The notes under the pieces: generated by a model
Told to the model about the DNA's origin: nothing
Databases searched by the model: none
Seen by the model: only the letters and a program-made list of their open reading frames with translations
Translations under genes and position numbers: made by a program
Shown here: positions 17,821 through 24,866 of the stretch, one piece after another
How positions within the stretch are numbered: position 1 is the first letter of the stretch
Layout of the letters: each line of letters begins with the position of its first letter
Source: Candidatus Peregrinibacteria bacterium
Lineage (GTDB): Bacteria; Patescibacteriota; Gracilibacteria; UBA1369
NCBI GenBank assembly: GCA_003153355.1
Contig: PLYH01000005.1
Span: 97,810-161,809, forward strand
DNA length: 64,000 nt
Direction: 5' to 3'

Positions 17821-20322
17821 ATGCCACTTCCAATCGATCAAATCAACGGAGCCGCCGAGTACAAATTACCTGAGAAAATTTCCGTGGTGCCGGTGAAAGA
17901 TCTGGTGATTTTTCCTTCGATGGTCGTTTCCGTATACGTCAAAAACGGCCCGCTCGTCGAAGCCGTCCAAAAAGCCATGAACGAAAAAGAGCTCATCGGT
18001 CTTTTTACGCAAATCAATCCGGTCAAACCTGTTCCTCCGGCGGACAACCTTTATAGAGTAGGAACGGCGGCGGCGGTGCTCCAGGTTATTAAAGGCACGG
18101 GTGCTGACGCAATGGTCCTGGTGGAAGGCATCAACAGAATCAATTTTCAGGAAATTACCCAAACTGAACCGTATCTTAAAACCAGCGTGACGATGGTTGC
18201 CAAAAACCATGAAGCGAATCTGGAAGCTGAAGCACTGATGGGCGACGTCAAAGATCTCATCGTAAAAGTTTCCAAAGGCGGAAAAACTTTGCCTGATGAA
18301 CTGATCATGGGACTAGACAATATTACCGATCCTGAAGAGCTCGCCGATCTGGCCTCTTCATATTTAACCCTCGAAGTGAAACGCAAACAGGCGCTTCTGG
18401 AAATTGAAAAGCTGGACGACCGGCTGAAAAAAATCGTGGAGTATCTGAACAAAGAGCTTCTGCTCCAGGAAATCCGCAAAAAAATCCATACGGACATCAA
18501 TAAAGAGGTCGATAAATCCGAACGCGACTATCTTTTACGCCAGGAACTGAAAGCCATCAAAAAAGAACTCGGCGACAAGGATGGAGTAAGCGGCATTCCG
18601 GGGATGGAAGGCATGGACAACCAGGGCGACATTCAAGAGCTCCAAAAACGCATTGCCGATGCCAAAATGCCAGCCGAAGTTGAAAAAATCGCCACCGGCG
18701 AATTGGAACGTCTGAAGAAAATTTTTCCGTTCTCACCTGAATTCGGCGTGGCGCGCACTTATATTGAATGGTTGTGCGATATGCCTTGGGATAAAAGTTC
18801 CGATGCCAAAGTTGACGTTAAAAAAGCCCGTAAAATTCTGGATGAGGATCATTATGGCCTCCAGAAAATCAAAGAGCGCATCCTGGAATATCTTTCGGTG
18901 TATCAACTGAAAGGTTCTCCGGGTGCAACCATTCTGTGTTTTGTCGGACCTCCGGGTGTTGGTAAAACTTCACTGGGACGTTCGATCGCGCGCGCGCTGG
19001 GACGTTCATTCATCCATACTTCGCTGGGCGGCATCCGAGACGAAGCCGATATCCGCGGCCACCGCAGGACTTACGTCGGGGCGATGCCGGGCCGCATTCT
19101 TCAAAGCATCAAACGCGCCGAGTTTAACGATCCGGTATTTATGCTTGATGAGATCGATAAAATCGGACGGGACTTTCAGGGTGATCCTTCAGCCGCGCTT
19201 TTAGAAGCACTGGATCCGGAACAGAATTTCGCTTTTACCGATCATTACCTTGATGTGCCTTTCAACCTGAGCAAAGTGTTGTTCGTGACGACGGCAAACA
19301 TTCTGGACCCGATACCGCCGGCGCTTCTGGACCGCATGGAGATCATTGAACTTGCCGGTTATACCGAAGAAGAAAAACTGATCATCGCCCATAAATATCT
19401 TCTTCCAAAACAGCAAAATCTGAACGGTCTGGAAAAATTCCCTTTTACGATGACCGATGAAGCCATGACGAAAATCATCCGCGCGTACACGTTTGAAGCG
19501 GGTCTGCGCGAGCTTGAACGAGAGATTGCTTCGATCTGCCGCAAGGTCGCCAAAAAAATGATCGAAAACAAAAAAATCACCACACAGGTCGGCGTGAAAG
19601 ACGTTCAGGAGTTTTTGGGCGTTGAAAAAGTCGATTACGAGATGGCTGAAGCAAAAGACATGGTCGGCGTCGCAACGGGCCTGGCCTGGACGCCCGTTGG
19701 AGGCGACATTATTTTTATCGAAGCCGCGCTCATGAAGGGCAGCAAAAATCTTATCCTCACCGGGAATCTGGGTGAAGTGATGGAAGAGTCCGCGCGGACC
19801 GCTTTGAGTTTCATCCGCAGTAATGCCGCACATTTTGGAGTTAAGGACGATCTGTTTGAAAAACACGATATTCATATCCACGTGCCGGAAGGCGCCACAC
19901 CAAAAGACGGTCCTTCGGCGGGCATTACGATCTGCACAGCCCTGGTTTCGCTTCTCACCAACCAGAAGGTGCGCCGCAACGTGGCCATGACCGGAGAAAT
20001 TACTTTAACCGGCCGCATTTTGCCGATCGGAGGACTCAAAGAGAAAATTCTGGCCGCAAAACGCGCACAAATCAAAAATATTCTCATTCCAGAACGCAAC
20101 AAAAAGGATCTGGCAGATATTCCGGAACATCTTTTGAAAGGTCTCACCATTACCTGCGTGAAAAATTTCGATGAAGTCTTGAAGCTCGCGCTGATCCACG
20201 AAAAGAAAACCGTTTCAGTAAAATCACCGGTTTCGAAAAAAGAACTGAAATTGGAAACAAAAGTTTTCCCCATTGGAAAAGATAAAAAGAAAATCAGTGT
20301 AAAAATAGTGAAGTTAAGGTAA
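17821..20322 (+). CDS. lon: ATP-dependent protease Lon
   Basis: Cytoplasmic AAA+ serine protease that degrades misfolded and regulatory proteins. The 833 residues are slightly longer than the 780-820 that is common. The N-terminal substrate-binding domain begins with VVPVKDLVIFPSMVVSVYV. A coiled-coil region follows. The AAA+ module has Walker A GPPGVGKTS (about 376-384), Walker B VFMLDEIDKIG and an arginine-rich sensor region. The proteolytic domain has the Ser-Lys dyad: Ser699 in PKDGPSAGI and the Lys near 740 in GGLKEKILAAKR. The C-terminus has a basic extension of about 30 residues (KKELKLETKVFPIGKDKKK). It has its own extended -10 promoter. Confidence 0.97.
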   Translation: MPLPIDQINGAAEYKLPEKISVVPVKDLVIFPSMVVSVYVKNGPLVEAVQKAMNEKELIGLFTQINPVKPVPPADNLYRVGTAAAVLQVIKGTGADAMVLVEGINRINFQEITQTEPYLKTSVTMVAKNHEANLEAEALMGDVKDLIVKVSKGGKTLPDELIMGLDNITDPEELADLASSYLTLEVKRKQALLEIEKLDDRLKKIVEYLNKELLLQEIRKKIHTDINKEVDKSERDYLLRQELKAIKKELGDKDGVSGIPGMEGMDNQGDIQELQKRIADAKMPAEVEKIATGELERLKKIFPFSPEFGVARTYIEWLCDMPWDKSSDAKVDVKKARKILDEDHYGLQKIKERILEYLSVYQLKGSPGATILCFVGPPGVGKTSLGRSIARALGRSFIHTSLGGIRDEADIRGHRRTYVGAMPGRILQSIKRAEFNDPVFMLDEIDKIGRDFQGDPSAALLEALDPEQNFAFTDHYLDVPFNLSKVLFVTTANILDPIPPALLDRMEIIELAGYTEEEKLIIAHKYLLPKQQNLNGLEKFPFTMTDEAMTKIIRAYTFEAGLRELEREIASICRKVAKKMIENKKITTQVGVKDVQEFLGVEKVDYEMAEAKDMVGVATGLAWTPVGGDIIFIEAALMKGSKNLILTGNLGEVMEESARTALSFIRSNAAHFGVKDDLFEKHDIHIHVPEGATPKDGPSAGITICTALVSLLTNQKVRRNVAMTGEITLTGRILPIGGLKEKILAAKRAQIKNILIPERNKKDLADIPEHLLKGLTITCVKNFDEVLKLALIHEKKTVSVKSPVSKKELKLETKVFPIGKDKKKISVKIVKLR

Positions 20323-20355
20323 AATTGCTCTCAGTATTCCCTTAACCGAGGCCTT

Positions 20356-20901
20356 ATGGATTATTCTTTTTTTACCGGACTTTTAGGTTCGCTCGTTTTA
20401 GTCGCGGGAGCCGCGTGGCCGGTCCCAAAAGGGAAAGTCCATCCCACAAAGTCGGTAAAAAACTGGTTGTTTTTAGTCGGCGGATTCATTATGCTTCTTT
20501 ATTCGATCCTGGGATATTTGAACGGAGGCCAGATCTTTTTCGTCTTCCTGGAACTTTTGGTGGGGATTGCAAGCATCATGATGATGCTGAATTTAAACGA
20601 TGTTATTGATACGGTGGTCATCACCTTGAGCGGTTTGGTTTTTATTATCTGGTCGCTGTATCTTTTTCAAGGCTACAACACCATTTTCTTTATCGTCGGG
20701 CTGACGGGCATCGGGCTCGGCTATGCATTTGAAATAGGCACGCTGCGCAGAGATATTGCCTTAACTTTAGGAAGCGCGATTATTGCCCTGTTCAGTTATC
20801 TGGAGGCAAGCTGGGTCTTTTTCTGGCTGAATGTTTTCTTTGCGATTTTTTCCGCCTACTATCTTTACAAAAATCTGCGGCACCGCAAAAACGGCAAATA
20901 A
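20356..20901 (+). CDS. Hypothetical integral membrane protein, 181 aa
   Basis: Family not recognised. Almost the whole chain is hydrophobic, with six or seven short membrane helices, for example FTGLLGSLVLVAGAAWPV, FLVGGFIMLLYSILGYL, FIVGLTGIGLGYAFEIG and VFFWLNVFFAIFSAYYLY. The inward loops carry Lys/Arg (PKGKVHPTKSVKN, LRRDI), and the C-terminus ends in a basic stretch. The ATG at 20356 is preceded at a normal distance by GAGG, one of the few Shine-Dalgarno-like sites in this window. It follows lon by 33 bases and may share its transcript. It might be a transporter of the small PnuC-like or SemiSWEET-like size class, but nothing in the sequence proves this. Confidence 0.8.
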   Translation: MDYSFFTGLLGSLVLVAGAAWPVPKGKVHPTKSVKNWLFLVGGFIMLLYSILGYLNGGQIFFVFLELLVGIASIMMMLNLNDVIDTVVITLSGLVFIIWSLYLFQGYNTIFFIVGLTGIGLGYAFEIGTLRRDIALTLGSAIIALFSYLEASWVFFWLNVFFAIFSAYYLYKNLRHRKNGK

Positions 20902-20919
20902 CAGCGGCTGGCGGTTGCC

Positions 20920-22185
20920 TCATGTATCGATCAACAGCAATTTGATGGTGTTTTCGACGTCGGTGATGTTGTTGAAGTGAGGATAGACCAGGATGTGATG
21001 CAGCCTGCGCAGGTTGTAGAAGAGCAGGCTGTGCATATTGTTATTGATGACGATTTTCGCTTCTTCGGCTTTGAGAAATTTGGTGATGCCGATGAAATCG
21101 AATTTTTTGAACGGGAAAGGTTTGCTGTGAAAAGCGGAAATTTTACCGTCGGCAACGTCGACAAAAATATAAAACTTGGTTTCTTCAAGAGTTGTAGCGA
21201 CCTCAGATTTGAGGCCGTTGTCGTTTTTGACCGGAACCGCGACGCGGACTTTATTGGTTTGCGGAACATCGACGAAGAGCGAAAAATCTTTAAGCTGCGA
21301 ATCGAGACTGGAGATTTTTTCTTTGAGCAGGTTGAGGTCGTTGCGGATGTCTTTGGTCTCCACGAAAGGATTAATCTCTAGAAACGCTTCGCCGAAAATA
21401 TATGTGCCTGCGCGGCGCATGCGGATATTCTGGACCTTTTTGACGATTCTGGATTTGGTCATAATAGTCTGTTCAACTTTATTGAGAAGTTCCTGATCGT
21501 CGAAATAATCGAGCAGGAAAAACAAAGATTCCTTGCCGCTTTCCAGACCCACTTTCAAAATAAGCAGAGAAAGAACAATACCGATTGCGCCTTCCAGATA
21601 AGGAATCTTGAAATAGCTGGCAGCAATGCCGATAGCGACGGGAATTTCTGAAATAACATCCGAACGTTTGTCTTTCGCGCTGTCGATGAGCGAGAGCGAA
21701 TGAATTTTTTTGCCCGTTTTCATCAGATAGTAGGAAAGGTGAAGTGAAACAAGAACCGTGACCGCGACCTGTCCCGCGGCCAGAAGATAGCCGCTGCTTT
21801 GTTCGAGAACAAAAAGACGATTCATGCTGTCACCAAGCACTTCAAACCCCATGTAGATGATCAGGAGCGACGCTAAAAAAGCCGCGAAACTTTCGGTTTT
21901 GTAGTAGCCGTATTTAAAACCTTTATCCGCATTCCGCTGGCTCATTTTGAGTCCGATGTAACTGGCGATTAGACCAAGAACGTCTGAAAAACTGGCCACT
22001 GCATCGGCTAGCAATACTACGATGCCGGTGGTAAGGCCGACGATTGCCTTCATGATTGCCAACAGCATAATTTCGCCCATCGCCATGAGCGCGATTCTGG
22101 TGCCAAGCTGCAGATCTTCGTCTCCGGTTTTCTGGAGACGCTTTGGGTCTGCGGTTTTTGGTTGTTTTTTTGATTGTTGGGGCAT
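20920..22185 (-). CDS. CDF-family metal transporter with C-terminal NifX-like domain
   Basis: 421 residues. The start is the ATG at 22185, directly downstream of a TATAAT on the minus strand. A basic N-terminus leads to the six-helix cation diffusion facilitator core, with metal-site motifs in helix 2 (LLADAVASFSDVLG) and helix 5 (SLIDSAKDKRSDVISE). The usual HxxxD of zinc CDFs is replaced by DxxxD, closer to Mn/Fe-type members. A cytoplasmic CDF tail follows (VKKVQNIRMRRAGTYIFGE). The last 110 residues resemble the dinitrogenase iron-molybdenum cofactor (NifX/NifB-like) fold: VRVAVPVKNDNGLKSEVA, FYIFVDVADGKISAF, FLKAEEAKIVINNNMHSL. The substrate is unknown. The appended domain suggests metal-cluster or metal-loaded regulation. 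Confidence 0.82.
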   Translation of the reverse strand: MPQQSKKQPKTADPKRLQKTGDEDLQLGTRIALMAMGEIMLLAIMKAIVGLTTGIVVLLADAVASFSDVLGLIASYIGLKMSQRNADKGFKYGYYKTESFAAFLASLLIIYMGFEVLGDSMNRLFVLEQSSGYLLAAGQVAVTVLVSLHLSYYLMKTGKKIHSLSLIDSAKDKRSDVISEIPVAIGIAASYFKIPYLEGAIGIVLSLLILKVGLESGKESLFFLLDYFDDQELLNKVEQTIMTKSRIVKKVQNIRMRRAGTYIFGEAFLEINPFVETKDIRNDLNLLKEKISSLDSQLKDFSLFVDVPQTNKVRVAVPVKNDNGLKSEVATTLEETKFYIFVDVADGKISAFHSKPFPFKKFDFIGITKFLKAEEAKIVINNNMHSLLFYNLRRLHHILVYPHFNNITDVENTIKLLLIDT

Positions 22186-22191
22186 CTTTTT

Positions 22192-22224
22192 ATTATACCA
22201 TTTTTTTGGCTCCAGTGGTACACT
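22192..22224. promoter_or_regulatory. Back-to-back extended -10 promoters, probably giving leaderless transcripts
   Basis: On the minus strand TGG-TATAAT (22200-22192) ends 6 bases before the CDF ATG at 22185. On the plus strand TGG-TACACT (22216-22224) ends 6 bases before the ATG at 22231. In both directions the expected start of transcription falls on or next to the A of ATG. Neither side has a convincing -35 box. Confidence 0.55.
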
Positions 22225-22230
22225 TTGGCC

Positions 22231-22878
22231 ATGATTTCTCCCTGTTATTTCATTGATCTGGACACTCAGGAAGCCTTTGCGGGATCCGGTGGTTTTTTGG
22301 CTTCCAGTTCGCAAAAAAATGAGGTTTTTATTGATCCGGAGACTTTCAGGAACAATCTGAAGCTTTTGACGAAGCATGCGGTTCGTCAGGGATGGAAGAT
22401 TTTGTCGCCGATTGAAGTTTACGACGAAGACGAAAAAAAACCGGCAAAAACACCGGCGGGGTTATCGACCCATTGCAAACGGGGCAGCAAAGAAGCAAAA
22501 AAAATCAAAGAAACTACCGTGCGCGGGGCATACACCATGGCAAAAACTCAAAAATTTTCCGTGGCGGCATACAAGAAAATTCTCAAAAAACACTCGCAGC
22601 TGGTGTTTGAAAAGTACGGTTACGATGTTTTGAAAAATCCTCATTTTTTAAAAATGCTGAAAGCCGGCGGAATCAAGACCTGCATGCTTTACGGCGTTGC
22701 ACTGGATTACGGGCTGGAAGCTCTGGCTCTCAAACTTTTACGATCGGGGTTTAAAGTTTATATTCCCGTGGATGCGGTGAAAGCGATCAATGAAGAAAAC
22801 CGCAGAATGGCGCTCGTTGAATTACGCCGCTACGGAGCGGAAATGTGGAATACGGAATTTATCATCAAAAACACATGA
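22231..22878 (+). CDS. Nicotinamidase/isochorismatase-like protein lacking the catalytic Cys
   Basis: 215 residues with the fold pattern of cysteine hydrolases of the PncA/isochorismatase group. The first Asp motif is FIDLDTQEAF. A HC-x-x-GS-like segment is present (STHCKRGSKEA). The conserved Lys strand region is VFEKYGYDVLKNP. The nucleophile region, usually GVATDYCV, reads GVALDYGLEAL, so the cysteine has become glycine. The following strand is FKVYIPVDAVKAI. It may therefore be a non-catalytic or altered member. The ATG at 22231 is preferred over upstream in-frame starts because a probable leaderless promoter abuts it. Its TGA stop overlaps the ATG of the NUDIX gene, indicating coupling and a shared pathway, perhaps NAD(P) turnover. 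Confidence 0.72.
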   Translation: MISPCYFIDLDTQEAFAGSGGFLASSSQKNEVFIDPETFRNNLKLLTKHAVRQGWKILSPIEVYDEDEKKPAKTPAGLSTHCKRGSKEAKKIKETTVRGAYTMAKTQKFSVAAYKKILKKHSQLVFEKYGYDVLKNPHFLKMLKAGGIKTCMLYGVALDYGLEALALKLLRSGFKVYIPVDAVKAINEENRRMALVELRRYGAEMWNTEFIIKNT

Positions 22879-23351
22879 ACGACGACATCCAGGAACAATC
22901 GGAACGGATTTTCGGCAGAGGGGGCAAAAGACCGACGGTTGGATGCGACTGCGTGATTCTGATGCAGCGTGAGGGCATGTGGTGGGTGCTGCTCATAGAG
23001 CGCGGCCATGGACCTTATAAAGGGCGATGGGCCCTTCCGGGCGGCTTTATGGAGTGGGGAGAAAGCTGCGATCAGGCGGCAGCGCGCGAACTTTTGGAAG
23101 AGACCTCGCTCAATAACGTTGATTTGAAACTCTTAGGAGTGTTTTCAAAACCCGGCCGCGATCCGCGGGGAACAATCGTCTCAGTTTCTTATATCGGAAC
23201 CGTGGATGCTGCGTCCGCTTCCAAAGCAACGGGCGGCGATGATGCGGTCCGCGCTGAATGGTTTCCTTTAAACCAGACGCCCGAACTTGCCTTTGACCAT
23301 GGCGATATTTTGGCTTCAGCAAAATACTATTTGAACTCCGGCAAGCTCTAA
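22875..23351 (+). CDS. NUDIX hydrolase, ADP-ribose pyrophosphatase-like
   Basis: Hydrolyses a nucleoside diphosphate linked to another moiety, in the cytoplasm. The ATG at 22875 overlaps the preceding stop (ATGA). The 158 residues contain a full Nudix box, GGFMEWGESCDQAAARELLE followed by ET, with the metal-binding REx2EE core intact. The downstream GRDPRGTIVSVSYIG segment resembles ADP-ribose-type NUDIX proteins. The early segment VGCDCVILMQREGMWWVLLI gives the first strand. The pairing with a nicotinamidase-like gene suggests salvage or clean-up of NAD-derived compounds. An 8-oxo-dGTP or other substrate is possible. Confidence 0.88.
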   Translation: MNDDIQEQSERIFGRGGKRPTVGCDCVILMQREGMWWVLLIERGHGPYKGRWALPGGFMEWGESCDQAAARELLEETSLNNVDLKLLGVFSKPGRDPRGTIVSVSYIGTVDAASASKATGGDDAVRAEWFPLNQTPELAFDHGDILASAKYYLNSGKL

Positions 23352-23361
23352 ATTTTTTCCG

Positions 23362-23380
23362 AAAAAAGATTCGAAAATCC
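23362..23380 (-). terminator. Weak hairpin plus T-run at the end of the putative RNA array
   Basis: Read on the minus strand, GATT-TTCG-AATC is followed by TTTTTT. The stem is short, so this is only a candidate 3' end for the RNA transcribed leftward from about 24603. Confidence 0.35.
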
Positions 23381-23430
23381 CGTTGCAGCTTAGGCCGCAC
23401 CGGGTAAAACTTTTTTACGTTGAGGATTTT

Positions 23431-23706
23431 TATCCCCCTCGAATTTCTGAAACAAAAAGATACTAACCACAACAACGATAAGGAGTTGCGAACAATTACA
23501 TGTGAGTGTCCGAAGACGAAACGTCAGGATACCTGTTCTTTGAATGACTTCAAAACCCATCAAATAAAGACAAGCACGGGAACACTTAGCTGGGCGCTGA
23601 TGTTACCGACCCTTAATATATTCAGAAAATCGAGGGAGGGAGCTGTCTTGAGGACTGAGGGTCAAAATGAACTGACCAAAGCTCAGTCCGAAGACAGCTC
23701 TCTCCC
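23431..23706 (-). repeat. RNA-array module copy C
   Basis: The long hairpin lies at 23706-23634. On the minus strand its arms are GGGAG, GAGCTGTCTT and GGACTGAG against CTCAGTCC, AAGACAGCTC and CTCCC, with an inner GGTCA/TGACC. A GTC-UUCG-GAC hairpin lies at 23517-23508. The tail GAGGGGGAT pairs with a nearby ATCCTC. Confidence 0.6.
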
Positions 23707-23760
23707 GCGATTACTTTTGCTGATTTTCAAAAAACAATTTTTTGCGGACTGAAAAATTTT

Positions 23761-24160
23761 CAGTCCCCCTTAAACTTGACGAGGCAGATTTCAAACATCT
23801 GAACATCTTGGAAATTATTGGTTTCCTCGATAGTCACTTATCGCATTCCATCACTGAAATACAACAGTACCTCTCTCATTTACCGGCATCTTGCGTCTGA
23901 ACCAAAGAACCGAAGTTCCATGAAACAAAAAACGAGGCGTCGATACATGAAGCTCAATCTCTTTTCTCTGCAGCCTGGTCTTTTAGACCCGCCAAGCGAA
24001 AGAAATAAGCACGCTAAGAACCTGGGGGACTCTTAGACGCGGTTTTACTCTCCATCGCGCAAAGCCTAAGGAGGAAGCTGTCAAGGATCTCAAGTATGAA
24101 ACCGACCATATCAATATAACCGATTTGATCAATACCTAAGGTCTTTGACAGCTTTCTCCC
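23761..24160 (-). repeat. RNA-array module copy B
   Basis: The long hairpin lies at 24160-24070, with outer arms GGAGAAAGCTGTCAA and TTGACAGCTTCCTCC. A GAAC-UUCG-GTTC hairpin lies at 23918-23907. The tail AGGGGGACTG (23770-23761) leads into a strong hairpin pairing GGACTGAAAA with TTTTCAGTCC. Confidence 0.6.
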
Positions 24161-24220
24161 TACCTTTGCAATCCGTTTGGAAAGCTTTATTTTGATTTTT
24201 TAAAGAACAATTTTTTATTT

Positions 24221-24564
24221 TAGTCCCCTGAGCGGAGGACCGAACATCGAACCCAAAAGAGAATATGAAATTTCTTTCGTGGAAATGTCCGAAGACATTG
24301 TCCGAAGTGTGTCGGCGAATAAAGTTTGATCCAAAGCCGAAGCGATGAAAGCAAAACTTCATGATGTCGAAACAGTTCATTCGATCTCTTTCTTTAAGCA
24401 CCTGATCTCCAAGCCCATCAAGTGTTGAAGAGAAAGCATACGGAGGAGTTCTGGGAGAACTCTCCAAATGATCCGATCCTACAAACTCAGGAGGAATCTG
24501 CCTAAGACTCTATAACTGATGATGGTGGGACCATGCAGTAGCAAAGTTCCAGGCAGGTTTCTCC
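24221..24564 (-). repeat. RNA-array module copy A (promoter-proximal)
   Basis: The long hairpin lies at 24564-24490, with outer arms GGAGAAACCTGCCT and AGGCAGATTCCTCC and a tip of ATGG-TCCCA-CCAT. An AATGTC-UUCG-GACATT hairpin lies at 24299-24284. The tail AGGGGACTAA is at 24229-24220. Confidence 0.6.
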
Positions 24565-24609
24565 GGAGGTTGAGGTTTTTCTGATTGTCAAAAATCACTA
24601 TTTCCTTAA

Positions 24610-24639
24610 ATTCTATCATATAAAACAAATATCTGTCAA
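24610..24639 (-). promoter_or_regulatory. Strong leftward promoter of the RNA array
   Basis: On the minus strand, a perfect TTGACA (24639-24634), an 18-base spacer and TAGAAT (24615-24610) preceded by TGA (an extended -10). No protein gene lies downstream in this direction before the convergent NUDIX gene. Confidence 0.75.
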
Positions 24640-24762
24640 TACTCAGGGGTGACTTTTTTGATAGACTAAAAGTCGGATTGATCTTTTAAGCGGATTCGGG
24701 TAACTTTTCACTGCAATTTTCGCGTGGGCACGCGGTTTCAAATAGGCTGAAAAATTCAACGT

Positions 24763-24837
24763 GCCGGGATAGCTCATTGGTAGAGCGCTGCCCTGAAGAG
24801 GCAGGCGTACTCAGTTCGATTCTGAGTCTCGGCACCA
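24763..24837 (+). tRNA. tRNA-Phe (anticodon GAA)
   Basis: A full cloverleaf. The acceptor pairs GCCGGGA with TCTCGGC, the D arm is GCTC/GAGC, and the anticodon arm is CTGCC-CTGAAGA-GGCAG with GAA. The T arm is CTCAG-TTCGATT-CTGAG. The discriminator A and CCA are encoded. The SLH gene at 24867 starts 29 bases downstream. Confidence 0.96.
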
Positions 24838-24866
24838 AAAAAAACTCAATTTAATAAAAATAGAAT

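Larger units (their letters stand above)
23362..24603 (-). ncRNA. Candidate structured non-coding RNA array (three tandem copies), novel
   Basis: This 1.4 kb gap (23352-24762) has no credible gene on either strand. A strong leftward promoter ends at 24610. Downstream of it, three diverged copies of one module are visible on the minus strand: copy A about 24564-24221, copy B about 24160-23761 and copy C about 23706-23431. Each starts with a long hairpin whose outer arms are GGAGA-like and TCCTCC-like and whose inner stems differ in sequence but keep pairing. Each contains a C(UUCG)G-capped small hairpin and ends with AGGGGGACT or a close variant, followed by an A/T-rich spacer with AATTGTT. 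Known signatures of RNase P RNA, tmRNA, SRP RNA and 6S RNA were not seen. It may be one RNA of about 1.2 kb or three processed RNAs. The structure is seen in the sequence; the function is unknown. Confidence 0.6.

Noticed and set aside
22875-22878. UGA=Gly code (Gracilibacteria/SR1 type)
   Set aside because: Several genes end at TGA within ATGA overlaps where the next gene starts; reading through would fuse unrelated proteins.
24129-24467. Open frame of 112 codons on the minus strand inside the RNA array
   Set aside because: It crosses the module boundary, has no family features and is not preserved in the other copies.
23634-24564. Integron attC-like sites or a gene-cassette array
   Set aside because: The hairpins are long and imperfect, but they lack the core-site motifs of attC, the segments between them contain no genes, and no integrase is nearby.
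23362-24603. RNase P RNA, tmRNA, SRP RNA or 6S RNA
   Set aside because: Characteristic conserved segments of these RNAs are absent, and three tandem copies would be unusual for any of them.
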